Assembly (NCBI GenBank): GCA_005281725.1
Contig: SSBO01000012.1
Coordinates: forward strand, 8,345,099-8,409,098
DNA length: 64,000 nucleotides
DNA from: Wuchereria bancrofti
Taxonomy: Eukaryota; Nematoda; Chromadorea; Rhabditida; Onchocercidae
Direction: 5' to 3'
The translations under genes and the position numbers were made by a program. Below are positions 1 through 13,300 of the stretch, one piece after another. Under the pieces are notes generated by a model that did no database searches, was not told the origin of the DNA, and was given only the letters and a program-made list of their open reading frames with translations. Each line of letters opens with the position of its first letter. Position 1 is the stretch's first letter.

Positions 1-1144
1 TAATAAAAAACAAAACATTATGAGTGTTGATGAGCTGTTTATCATAAAACACTGGATGGCAAAACCATATCTTTAAGCTAATTTAAATATTTTCATAGAA
101 TTATTTGCTATTTGATGAATAATTCGACATAATTTAAGGTCTCTAGTTTCACTTTTTTAATATTTAATAATCATTGCAAAGCAAACATTAAATAAACTTC
201 TCTCTATTCGCATAGAAAGTATTACTAGGAAAGTATCACTAAGTGAAACTTATAGATGTCAAATAAGTTTTTCAGTCTTTGGGAAACTTGACTGCAACTT
301 TTCTTTTAACATAAAGAAAGATGTATGATGTATAATAGGGAAGAAAAGTAAGACTCTGTTGTAATTGCAGGAAATACTAAAGTATGTAGTACTGATTAAT
401 GATATATTTCCAATATATCAATCAACTAAACTGCTAAGATGAACTCAGATGCAAAGAATAAAAAATTTGTAAATTTTTGATCTTATTGATATTTGAAGTA
501 AGAAAACTTGTCATTACATTCGTTTACTTTTCACTATCATTATTGCATAAATTTTAAAACTTCAAACTTAGTTTTTAAATTTTTTTCTCTTTTTAAATAA
601 AAAAGCAATTCATCTAAGGGAAACATTTAGTATGATGTGCGTGTCACTCGTTCTTTCATATCTTCTTTCCTCTTAATTCGCATCTATAATTGCCTTGTCA
701 AATTATTTGATAATTTAATTCATTTTTCTTTTAGAGAATAATGAGAAATAACTGATTTAAATAGCGCTAAAGAGGAATGAGGGATATTGCCGATTATACG
801 GTAAAGCAAATAGTAGGCTAGGAAGAAAGATTAGAATATAGATGCTTTGATGTCCTATGCTGAATGACATTCTTCAAATGAGCTACTTCGAGTGTTGACC
901 ATTGGTCATGTTCGATTTTGCCGAAAGTTGAAAGGCTCAAACGACAAGCTATTGAGATCAGACGAGATAAGTTGTTGCTATGAATGAACTTCGTCGTATT
1001 TGAATGTATGCATTTGACTGGTAGCTTTGGCAATTAGTAGCCTATGGCATCAAAATCTATCATCCAAGAAAGAATGAAATATTTAGCAGAGGGACAGCAA
1101 AGGATAGAACTGCAGTATTACATCGCAAAGAGAGCCAAGAGAAA
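1..1144. other. Upstream region of the neurexin-like gene; no gene recognised
   Basis: AT-rich sequence without a convincing coding exon. All open frames are short, lack splice-site support and resemble nothing I know. The promoter and any trans-splice acceptor of the gene starting at 1145 should lie here, but I cannot point to them. Confidence 0.5.
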
Positions 1145-4100
1145 ATGAATGAGCTTATTATTGCAGCTGCTTTGTTGCTCGTTACTCTACTCTGTCAGTT
1201 ACATATTTCCAGTGGGCTATTTATGAAAGTGGACAGAGAGCATTAAGAAGTCCGAGTTTCTTCGGTCATTGTCCACTTCATTAACAGTTCTTCATCTAGG
1301 CTACTCGTTCCTCATTTTGTGTTGTCTCTATCAGAGCAAACAGCTGTTTACGGTCATATTTCATCTAGCTATTTTATGTGGCTCTTTCCAATTTAATTGT
1401 GAATGATATGCATTATTTGTACAGTAAAAGATAACCAGCTGTGCTGCCTCCAGTAATGATCCCCTACTGGTCACTGTCCTATCTGTACTGGCCATTTTTA
1501 CTTTCTGAAATTGGTTATTAAAAAGTTAAATATTTCAATGCGACAACAATCCTATTATCCTTTACCATTTTTTCTTGTCTTATTCATACCTACTTCCTTG
1601 TTTCTTCCAGGTAAGGTATCACTGATACATTTTTCTTTTTTCTCATCCTTTTTTTTTTCAATTTTGATGAGCTCGAATCCTTATTTTTTTCTTTGCAGCT
1701 CAAATTTAAAATTCAATCCTTCAATTTGAAAATGGTCTAGTATATGCCGCTTTTGAAATAAATTTCTTCCACTTTTAATCATCACACCAAAATTGGCAGA
1801 ATTTTTTTTTAAATGATGTTTTCTCAGTAACAAATTTAACTTTGGTGGATGGCTTAAGTTGCGGGGAACAAAGTTTTTCTGCGTCAAGCGCTGATCTTGG
1901 CTTCTTACATATCATTCAGAGGATTGCTATTTTGGCTCCATTATCGTTATTTTATGTATATATTGATATTAGTGATGATCATACTGCCAAAATTCAGCTA
2001 CGCACTCCTAATGGATCGCCTTTGGTATGTTTGAAAGTTAACATTTCTTTTAAAAATTCATGTTTCAATTTTTTTATATTTAAGAAGCAACGATTGATGC
2101 CAACTATCATTTAATAACATAAAGTCCAATCATATATCAAATTTCCAAATTTTAATACAGATTTTAACATGAAAGTTCTAGGATACTGAAAAGTTTCTAT
2201 ATATCCATAACGATCGGTATTATACATCAAACAGAAGGATTTGCATAGAAAAGTAAAACCCATCAACTAAATTGCAATCTCATAATTCTACCAATTTTTG
2301 TTGGGAAATGTCATTTATGTTTCATTATTTCATTGCTGGATATTAAGATCTTATATTCGTCACTGTCGGCTACGGCTTCGGAATGGCAGACATTGGATGT
2401 ACTTACAAAAAGAATTTATGTTGTGCCTGTATATAGTTCCGATGCTGATATCATTCCCACTGTTGTGATTACTGCGTGCAAGTATTGTAAGTATTTCAAG
2501 AAAAAAAGTGAAAAAAAGCTGAAGAAAATCTAAAAAAAAATTCCTAGCTTGTTCAGTACTACCATATTAAAATATCATGATATATCATTAAATATCATGA
2601 AAAGAAGGAAACGTAGTTGCGTAGTAGCTGAAAAGAGTAACGAGACGAGCGTAATTTTCAAACAAGATAAAGAGAAAATATTTCATGTTGACTAATTGAA
2701 ATTGAGCAATTTGAACTACAGCTAGGATAATTTAGTTAGAAACATTAAATTTGACAGATTAAATAGTTTAAAAGAAAATTTTTAGCAACGCCGATATCAT
2801 ATTTCAATGATAATATGTATTCCGTTGATACTCATAAAGCTGGTGTTGTTTCGACATATGAAAATAATCTGATTGTTGTGTTTCGTACATTTGAAAATGG
2901 AATATTTGTATTTTCAATGGTGGAACAAGGAGATTTACTTATTGCTCAAATTGTTCATGGCAAAATTTTTATTGTTTTTGATTTTGGTAAGTTAATTATA
3001 CTCTACTGATTGATTGACTGGAGTTTAAATTTACTTTTCTAGAAAAGAATCTATTAACAGGGAAAATATAGCATAGCAATTAACATCATTGATCTTATAT
3101 CTTAGAAAATTCTAAAAGGATTTTTAGGCTCATTCACTCAAACAACAATCTCTGGAGGAACAGCATTGAACGATGGTGAATGGCATGAAATTCGTTGGAT
3201 ACACCAATTTGATTCCGTGCAGTTATATGTGGACGGCGTCATCATGAATACTACTGCTTCGTCCGGTTTGTATAGGAAATTAGATTTTGATGCAAAAATT
3301 CATGTTGGTGGACGACCAATGGATGATATGATTACTGGAATTGAATCGAGCTATCATGGATGTTTTGCACGAGTTATGCTCAACAATATCGACCTCTTGG
3401 CTGAAATACCTAGATCATTACGCAAAGATTGCCAAGTACACAAATTTTCTATTCCATTTTGTATTTTAAAAGTCTGCATTGAACGCGGAGTCACAGATTG
3501 AAAATTTGAAAATGACGCGGAAGTTTTTTTATTTTTTATTTATTTTTTTTCTTGAGTCTTTAAAATTCTGCTGAGAAATGAAGTTAAGTGATAGTGGATG
3601 ATTTACATCTTGTTTTTTTTTAGTGATAGTGAATTTAGCTTTAATGAATGGTTTAAGTTGCAGAGAGAAATTATGAAAAGCATCAAAAAAATCTTTTGAT
3701 ATTTTGAGAAAAAAAAGTGCGAAAAATCTGGAATTTATCTGCAGATGCCGAAATCACAATCGATGACCATTATGACTGGAGGCTATGCGTTAATACCGTT
3801 TTCGTTTTTACCATTTTCGATCGAATTTCGCATTTTACCTCAGTCAAGCTCGATATTATTATTAACCGATGCCAAGAACAAATCTCTTGCGCAGATATCA
3901 CTCAATAGAAAAGGCTTATTGGTTTTAACATTATTTGCTGATATGTCTGAAGTTGAGCAACTACCGCATTCAGGTTTGAACTTCATCCTAAACTTTAAAA
4001 CTGAAGCTCTCTGGATTCTGTCCTTTTATTTATCATTTACTAAAGAATGCAGATGTATTATTATTTTATATTAATCATTGTTTATCGAAATAGAGTCCTT

Positions 4101-7100
4101 ACTAACAGTTGATTTTTTTTTTAATAACAAGGAAAATTTTCAAATATCTCAATGACATCTTAAAATATAGGCAAATTAGTCAATGATAGCAGTTGGCATT
4201 CTTTGTCACTGATGATTTGGGGAGCACGATTACATGTTGATGTGGACAGTTACACGATATTTTTGTTAAAAGGAAATGCAGTACGAAATTTGGCTAAACA
4301 GCTTACCCATTTTCATTTATCTGCGATTGGATGCTACAGATCGGCCACTGTAGCTTTCAAGTCATCAAATGTAATTGGCAATGTTACATTGGATGCATGT
4401 AATTTTCAAGAAAGGTTGTCAACTTTTGCTTTACATTATCAATTTGTCAATGTATTTTCAAATACAGGTAAGACTGACGGAATATTAATGCGTATTATTA
4501 ATATGTATCAAACATAATTTTTTTAAATTACAAACACTTATTTAAAAATGCGATATACTACATTTTAAATAGTACATTTTAAGGGCAGATTTTTGTAAAG
4601 CACATCAAAAATCTTAGCGAGAATATAATTTAATATATAACCGATGGATTAAAGATCAATTACGTTATGCAAAGTTTACAAAAATGGCAAAGTTCAACTT
4701 TGTTTTCTAGATGTCTCCCAAATCCTTGCGAGAACCATGCCATTTGTGAACAGATATCTCTCAATGATTTCCACTGTAAGTGCCGTGGTAGTTACTATGG
4801 GAAAAAATGTCATGCAAGTAAGTATCAGTCGTGTTCATAATGAAATAAATTAGATAATTGCAATGGAAATTTTGAAGTAACTATTATTTGATAAATTAAC
4901 TGCAACCAAACATACAATAGTCTTTGTAATAATTCAGGAAAATGATATAAGTTGTAATTTTATCACATTCATGTTCTAATTTCATAAATTTTCAAAGGAT
5001 AAAAAAAATTCAATTGCTAAATTCAATTGATAATAATTTAGCACAGATGTATCATTCCTGTGAAGAATTCTTTGTGAAAAATCCGCACATTAAAAGTAAG
5101 AATGTTACAATTGATTTGGATGGTGGAAATCTATTGGAGCCATTTATGGTACAGTGTGAACAAAATTTCAAGGATTACGATGACATAAAAATTACCTCGA
5201 AAATATTTCACCAATTTGGAAATAATGATATAGCGATTAGTGGAGATAATGAACCGGGTTCCATCAAAAGATCACTTGATTATGGTATTACCATCGATCA
5301 GTTAGATCATTTTATCGATGGATTTGAAACTTGTATGCAGGTATACATGTCTTTGTACAACTTTGTTTCATAAATTAATTTTGTCTTTTTCCTCTCGAAT
5401 TTACTGCAAGATTGAGAAGCTGTCAAAAAGCGGTGATTTCAGTAAATCCTGTTGAAGATATTACTAAAACAGGTGCTATACTTGCAGTATATGCGTTACG
5501 AATGTCGTGGAGGTGCAAAATTGATGAGTTACGGTGTCGAACGAAGGCCATCATCTTGGTATAGTACACGAAATGGTCAGCATGCATTGCAGTGGGGTGA
5601 TGCACCACCTTATTCGAGGATGTGTCAGTGTGCAGCTAATTCATCTTGCATACACAACAGGTTTCATTACATTTCGAATATGTTGATTATTTTGTCGTTT
5701 AATAAACTTTGCATAGGCAATGAATGAGTTACACTCTGGTCGTTCATAATATATTTTATATAAGTTAACATTGCATCAAGAACTTAACTAGTAACGCTTT
5801 TCAGAATGTGCAATTGTGATAGCGGCGAAGATAGTATTGATGAAGGCTACAATCCTCACATGCAGTTACTACCAGTGATGAATTTATATCTTGGAGGCAC
5901 AACAGATACATCTTCAATAAGTGTTTTTATTGGTCCTCTTATTTGTAGCCAACGTCGTGAGTGTACCTTTGCTAATTTAGACTGTTTCTCATATAAACCA
6001 ATTATTTTGAATAAAAACAGTAACTTCAATAGAATGGATTCTTTGCACCCTAATAATTCATTTAGCCTATATCAACCATATCTTAATGATAACTTTTTTC
6101 ACGCAGATGTGTTTAATGGAATAACATTTCTGAATCGAAATGCTCGTTTGGCTGGTTCACAAGCTTTGTTTGATTCAGTGATGGATCTTGAGTTCCAGAT
6201 ACGTATGTCACATGCTGGAATGACAATTTTTATTTGGGAATCGTTGAATGGACAACGTTGGTATCAACTTGATGTTGAAGGTTATTAATTTAGAACTGGT
6301 TCATGAAAGTTTACTTATTTTAGCTTCCCTAGTTGATTATTTGATTCAGTCCATCTACTTCAACTGTAATCCATTGTCATGCCCTCTCTTTATTTCTGCT
6401 GCCATAAAACTGATCCGTTTTGAGAAATGGTTTCTGATCTAAAAATTGTGTTTTGTTGAATGATGAATCTTCAGATGGACACCTCGTAGGGCAAGTTGTA
6501 AGTGGAAGCAAAGCTTTTGAAATCAAATCAAAAATGCGTGTAAATGATGACAGATGGCATAGAGTGTATTGGGAAGTGAACGTAAATGGAATGATGTTGA
6601 ACGTTGATAACGAAAGCAATTTACTGGATGTTTATGTCGTACCGCCGAATGTCTACACTTGGGTTATAGGTAAAGCATTTTCCTAATTTTTTCTTTTCTC
6701 CAACCACTGTATTATATTTTGCAATTAATTTTGATAAATTACAGGATCACGAACAGAACGTGGTTTGTCAGGTTTCGCTGGTCAGATTCGAAATATGTAC
6801 TTGTGTGGTAATGAAATTTTGTTACGTTCATTGGTCAGAAAGCAAGGACGAGGCATGAGGGTTTGTCCTATTTTGGCTGAGAAGCATTTTGGAAGAAGTT
6901 GATATTTTCGACTTGTTTTATTACTAAATCATATAAATTTATCACTGAGAAATGTATTTCGAGATGATAAATAATACTCGATTATTTAGTTTCCTGGGCA
7001 TATTTGACCCCATAATCTTAGTCATCCTTTGTGATAAATATGATTGAGATTACAGAAATTTATTCATTTTATTTAGGGTATCGAACTTGGTGAAAAAGGC

Positions 7101-9311
7101 ACATGCAAGCTTGATGATTGCTTAAATCATGGTCAGTGTATTGAATTTTATGACAGTCACAAGTGCAATTGTAACAATACTCCATTTGTTGGTCAAAGAT
7201 GTAACCAAGGTAGTTTTTGCTTCCTGGACTACTGAATTTTTTGGTTGGTTTTTCAAACAACTGTTAACAAATAGGCATTTCCAGGATGCAGCAAATACTA
7301 AAAGTGAGTAAAGGATTAATTGATCATTTCGTAAGAGAGAGAACCAATTTATAGATGTTGGTATATTTGTACCGAAAGATTCTGAACTAATGATTCCATG
7401 GCAGCATCCAGCTCAAATATCATCTTGTTTCCGGATAGCCGTACAATCATTTTCCTCTAATTATTCACTGATAAGAGCAAAAGCATTGTTCGCAGACTGT
7501 CAATTTAACTTGACGATCAATCAGGAAGGTTACATTTTGATGTATCATAAATTTTTACTTTTTGAAATTGCTAAAAAGTTAAATATGTCAATGCGACAAC
7601 AATCCCTACCATTCTTTACGATTGCCTTCAAAATACCAAGTAGTTTTCGGATAAGTTAGAAGAACATTTAAGTTTGTTAAATAACTAGAATCAGGAGGTT
7701 CTTCGGTTCATAGCATATTAATAAAGCAAATGAAAAGTTTAATGACCTATATTTCAGATGCTGTTATGTCCTTGAGTGCAAATAACTACTTAGAAACCTG
7801 ATACAGTGAAAGTTTGGATGACCTCAGTGCAGTCTTATTATAAGGAGATTGTTTTCAAGAAATTCTTAATTATCGTCATTAATTTTGCAGGTTATCTCGA
7901 ATTATCAGTTTTCGATGGCTTTTTCTTTCATTATAAAGCGGCAGATACTATACATAAATTTGACGATAATGAACTCACTGATGTCAATTTTTGTGCCGAA
8001 AATAATGAATTTACGCTTCAGGTAGGCTAAAAATGTCTTCAAAGCTATAAACAAGTTTACAGCGCTAGCTTAATGTGCCTTTTTTCTTTCCGATGTTAAC
8101 ATTACCAGAAGAGAACGGGTAAAACAGTAATTAAGATCATTGTAGAAATACGATGACACCAGGTTTTAGAAGTGGAACGTGTTTTCATTGATGTGTTATT
8201 AGTAGTTATGATTTCTTGATCTTTTCAAAAGGTTCAACTGTTGTACTTAACTTGTTTAAGGAATGAAGATTTTGCAGATTAACGATGAAGTTGTTTTTCA
8301 TTTAAATGGTAATTGGTCATTCTTTCTACAGCTCAATGTTTGGAAATTCGTTGATAAAAGTAACCCCTACATTATTAATGATATTTGATATTTCTGAGAT
8401 TTTCTTTACACTTATCTACATCACTATGTAGTTGATTTGAATTAATTACATCAGTAAGGGATTTCTATTTGATTATAGATTTTACGGGCTGCTTGATGAG
8501 GCTACAAGTTGGCGTTGCTTTTCCTCTGAAGGATCCATCATCGTCACGTTTTTTGTACAGAGGTGGCGTACAATTCGAAAGCTGTTCGTATAACCATATG
8601 TGAGTTTCTCATTCTTTATTTTTTGACATTTCGCATTTCTGAAGCAAGAAATTCGAAAAATAGCACAACTTTCATAGACATTTCCGAAGACAGTTAAGGC
8701 AACAAACACTGTTGTTTATTGTTTCTATGCACTATAATCTGTAATTTTCATGTCACCACCATACGTTACTTGATAAACATTAGGATTGTGTAGCTAACAT
8801 TTATTCCTTCTCAATGTGAGTTTTCTGGATTTATCACAATTCAGGTTTTTTAATCAAGTGCTGAAACAGGAAGGGAAATCACTATTGTATAACACTCATG
8901 TCAATGCTATCACTGAACCTCGCACTTCTTCGCTAACTTTCGTGCGTAAGTTTTGATAACCAATTGTCTGATGGTTGACAACTTTCCTCTTGACTTTTTT
9001 TCTATTTGTTTCTTCAGTGATGACAGAAAATTACTATAGTTATTATTAAGAGACATGAAAGCATAAAGTTGACCGAAGAATCACAACATTCTCACATGAC
9101 TTTTTTAATTTGTCAGTTTTTAGTAATAATTGGTGCAGTTACGGGTTGCTTTTTCTTTCTACTTATCCTTACTGTTGTGATATATTGGATTCGAAATCGG
9201 CCCGATGGTGTGTATAAAACGAACGAAGATATTTTAGCATATTGCAGTCCGAATTGTCCCGAAGAGCCGCTTGTTACAATTAACTGTGTTAATAGGGAGT
9301 ACTTTTGTTGA
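1145..9311 (+). CDS. Contactin-associated-protein / neurexin-like transmembrane receptor (CASPR family)
   Basis: Single-pass cell-surface adhesion receptor of the neurexin superfamily. C. elegans has two such proteins, NLR-1 and ITX-1, and I cannot tell which is the orthologue. Exons read: 1145-1211, 1828-2024, 2348-2486, 2786-2986, 3128-3435, 3745-3973, 4171-4467, 4711-4817, 5042-5340, 5488-5660, 5805-6280, 6475-6669, 6745-6860, 7077-7209, 7355-7639, 7891-8021, 8278-8308, 8479-8599, 8845-8945, 9040-9311 (about 1,290 aa). Order: signal peptide (MNELIIAAALLLVTLLC), discoidin domain ending ITACKY, LamG1, LamG2, EGF1, fibrinogen-like part (CMQYMRYECRG), LamG3, EGF2, LamG4, TM at 9100-9190, short tail. 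The tail holds GVYKTNE, like the protein 4.1-binding motif of CASPRs, and ends in EYFC, like the E-Y/W-hydrophobic PDZ ligands of the family. All splice phases match except between 4467 (phase 1) and 4711 (needs phase 2), so a small exon may be missing there. A weak alternative splice, 9285 to 9409-9512, would give another tail. Confidence 0.88.
1499..1573 (+). repeat. Diverged copy of a LamG4 exon segment inside intron 1
   Basis: This stretch of intron 1 matches 7558-7618, which is coding in the last LamG domain. The shared core runs from TAAAAAGTTAAATAT through TCAATGCGACAACAATCC with one substitution, then small indels. It is not needed for the reading frame, because exons 1145-1211 and 1828-2024 join in phase without it. 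Confidence 0.75.
3617..3667 (+). repeat. Diverged copy of the 5' end of exon 2 inside a later intron
   Basis: The sequence after the TTTTTTTTAG at 3623 resembles the start of exon 2 (1822-1868), including its acceptor. About 28 of 35 positions agree and the differences are all transitions. Read in the same frame it gives NLALMNGLSC against NLTLVDGLSC in exon 2. It runs into TGA and is skipped by the phase-matched exons 3128-3435 and 3745-3973. Confidence 0.7.
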
Positions 9312-10389
9312 CAATTGGAACTCATACGCATTCTACTCAGGGATTTCAAATTAAACGTTGTTTAGAATTGCTCATTTTCAGCTTTGACAAAAACATTTTC
9401 TGTTTTAGATTCCCCATCTAACAACTTTCTTGACAATATACAGTTTAACCAGCAATGTGACTCAAGAGTTGATATAGAACTTTCCTGCCGAAGTTCACAC
9501 TTCGTTGTGTAATTATTTGATTTATAACTATGTTACTACCAGAAAATATTATGCACCATATATTTAAGTAGTACTGAATTGATCTATCTCACACAGTATC
9601 ATCCAACTTTTTGCGCAAATTAACTTGCTATGCTAAATCGTAAATTAAATATATTTTTCGTCTCCTGCACTTATCATCTTATTCTACAAAACCAAGAATT
9701 GTACTTCTTTTTTCCCAACTAAACCTTCATATTAGTTCAAATACATTTGTTACATTATGCAGAACAGGTAAATATTATGCAAAATTCTTATAAATCATGA
9801 ATATTATGAAAATTCATGAATATTACGAACATTATGAAAATTTAATAGCTTAAGCGCAGTATCATACACGGATCAATATTCAGTGGACCTATCTGTTTTT
9901 TTGCCATTTCCAAAAGTTAATAAAAATTAATGAAAATAATGGGGAGTGCTTCAATCTGTAAATACAAAATGACTTGTTTCTTCAGCGTTGTATACTATCT
10001 CGTAAATTTCTTTATCGATAAGGCAAACAAACTGGCATTAGAAGAATTGTAATCAAAACAACTTTGAGAACACATCATAAATTCAGCCACTGAAATTGAA
10101 GTTGACTGCAGTTGTCACATTTTTTGACGTATTATTTATCCTTTGTCAAACCTAAATTTGATCTATAATACTTTATGTAAAACAGTAGATTTAAATGACA
10201 AACTAGAATGTGGTCATTCAAGCGATAATAGGAAGAATTATCTGTCTGGAATGGTGAGACTATTATAATTGATTTGATTTTGTTCTCCTTGGTATTTGCA
10301 TTCCAGAAGAATGAAATAAAGTCTCACATCTAAATTTTTCATACAAGAACTTTTGAAGAATAAATAAAAATCCAAAATAATGCATCCGT
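9312..10389. other. Intergenic region between convergent gene ends
   Basis: Contains the 3' untranslated regions of the neurexin-like gene (+) and the TRPV gene (-). Around 9760-9840 there are several short copies of an ATGAATATTATGAAAAT-like unit. The open frame at 9409-9512, after a TGTTTTAG, could be an alternative last exon of the upstream gene. Nothing else recognised. Confidence 0.5.
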
Positions 10390-13300
10390 TTACCGACTTT
10401 GCTGAGAACCAGTTTTGCATAAATTTAATATGAACTTCCTCACTTGTGTGCTGGAACTGGCAGATGATGAACTCGCACAGAAACTGTCTTTGCGCCGAAA
10501 CATATCTTTTCGAATCCTTGGTGATACCGCTCGTGGTGGTGTTCCAACAGCTGGCATATTCGGTATGTCTAACGATGGAACCAACTGATGTCCTCGTGCC
10601 GTTTTCCGCATCGGCAACTTTTCCAGAATCATAGTTGTGCTTTGTTTGGTTGTTATTAATTCCAAAATGAAAAGGAATAATTTACATAGCTGAAGCACCT
10701 ATAACAACATAAAATACTATCAGTCTAACCTAATTATCCAATAACAATGCTCCAGATATGTCTGCATTTATCAAATCCAGGAACTAATTCGTCCACTGAT
10801 TATTTATGTACCATTCATTAGCTGGCTAACACATGGTAGTGCTTTCCTAGCTCATGTGAAGCTTTCAGAAATATTCCTTACTGCATGTTAATATAACTTA
10901 TCATAATATAGTGATATTATTTGTCTCTGTATATTGAATACTCACTAAAATCTCGTGGTGATTGGCATTGGAGAGACGTTTGGTTGGAACAATTATTTAC
11001 GATTATTTCTTTCTCGATTGAAATATCATTTAAATGTTCGATTTTTTCACTTTGCGTATTTGTTGAGGTTTCATAAGCTCGTGATCTTGTCTGAAGCGAA
11101 AAAAGAAGTTATTACTAATAATGACTATCATATGAAAAATACCTATTACTATATGTTAGAAATGTTCAAATGTCTACTTCCATAAAAAAAAGTAATTTTA
11201 AAATATCAATATCAAAATATTTGTAAAAATCAGTATAAGTAATAAGCAATTCCTAAACCGCTATTTTTAACTTACCATAGACCTTGTTGGTGGTGGTAAT
11301 ACAGTATCTCGTCTAAGTATTACAGCACCAGCTGGTTCATCAATTAAACAGTTGTATGAATGAAGTAATTCCTGTGCATAATCAACACCTAACCTTTCCA
11401 CAGTATGAATTACTTTTCTACCAATTGTCTGTAATACATCAAAAATTAGGCGAAAACATAAAGTCTTTGATGTAATGAAACTACATTATGAAGTAAGAAA
11501 TAATGAAGTAAAATTAAGAAATGAATAAAGCAATATTGAATAACCTTCCAGTTAGTGATAGCTTGTTTCCTTTGTCTTGCTCGAGTTTTCTTTGTCTGTT
11601 TGATGACCATTAGACCACGTATCTCCATACCAGCATCATTAGCTTCATTAAGTCTAATACTGTACTCTAATTGACACGCTGCTAATTTCTCCTTTTTCAC
11701 CGATCTTTCCAATACCATTACAATTTGCGCATACTGAAGAAGTATTAATCTCATTTGGAATGTTGCATCATTCATTTCTGTGTGAATTCTATAGTAATAT
11801 GACTGCATGTATTTTCTCCAGTATTTTCATTTATTATTCGAACGGACTATAGATAATTTAATTCATTTGGAGTGATACAAAGTAATATAATTTTTCTTGT
11901 TGATATTAATTTTTGAAAAATCTTCACAGCACCTTTATAAGAAGTTTGTTTTCTCTCTCCAAACGATAGAAAAATGTTGACCTGTTGCCTCCAAGCTTTT
12001 TCAGCTTGTGCGATGACTGTTGTATAAGTATTACCCATCATGGCGATCAGTATATTAATCAACATGATCGGCATTATAAACATATAAAGTACGAATAATA
12101 TTTTTGTTAGCACTTCGTAATTAGCGCAAGAAAATTCCTCATACTGAAATAAACGATCGTTTGGGTCGTTTCCAGGATGCAATCTTCAGTTATTTCTGAA
12201 GTTTTGAAAAATGACAAAAGCTTACGTCATAGCCACCCATACTAGCACGAAACAGTGTAATAAATGTTTCTAGAAATGAGGAATACGTGAAGATATCGTA
12301 GCCTTTCACTTCGCAGTAGTCTGGATTCAGCGGATTGAGCTCTTGCTTCACGTGCATATCCTTTCCCAGAAAATAAAATACTGAAACAGAAGAAAATAAG
12401 CAGTACGTGAAGAGGCAACATCAGTGATTAGTTAATTAAGAAATCCTGTAGAATCTCAACAATTAAAGTATTCTTAGAACATGAATAAATCTTGTAAATC
12501 TTATAATTTTCAGAAAAATGACTATGTTTGGCTGCCAGCGATGATTCATGCTAAATGATTGGACAAACATGGAATGATAATTGACTAGATGAATTGCATT
12601 TTAAAAATGGAATGTAAACAAAACCTTGCGAAAATGAGACAAGAAATATAGCGGAAATGATAGCAAAGCGAATCATATCACCAGCAATCATACTATAAAT
12701 CATTTGCACAAATGGTCCCGTTAATTTGGCACTTCTGCAAACAATTTTTTTTTTTTGCTTTTTTTTTCATTGGGGGCAAGTTGCACGCAATAAACTACAT
12801 GCAAAATGCATGATAAAAAATAGAATATTTCCACTAATTTCAACTTAACTTAATGCTAACAAAATCTGTTTGAAGCATAACAAAATTTACTGAAAATTGA
12901 AAATAGTAATATTTAAAGTTTAGATTCAAAAAATCTTTTTACCTGGCAAAGAAAAGAAAAAATATCCAAGAACCCGGTAATGAAAAGACTAATAAAGCTT
13001 CTTCAACTTGAACATTGCCCGATATACGGAAAGGTACACATATAAGAATACATATATTGGCACCAAGAAATACGATTTTAGCTGGAGCCGTTTTCTGTAA
13101 TGGAACAAAAATGATAATATTAATAATGAGTGATTAGGAATAGTATTATGGTAAAAGAACTACAGATGGATGGAACTTTTGATGCAGGAAAAGTTTACCA
13201 GATTTCTGATATATCCATAAAATCCTTGCGTTCTTAGTTCGCTAAACTGTTGAAAGAAAACAAAGAACACGCAACTGGCTATTGTTAGAATTTCAAAGCA

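Noticed and set aside
8500..9349. Minus-strand ORFs opposite the last neurexin-like exons
   Set aside because: They are antisense to well-supported coding exons and carry no recognisable domain.
9409..9512. Alternative last exon of the neurexin-like gene
   Set aside because: The phase fits a weak donor at 9286, but the unspliced tail already ends in EYFC, the expected form of the family's C-terminus; kept only as an alternative.
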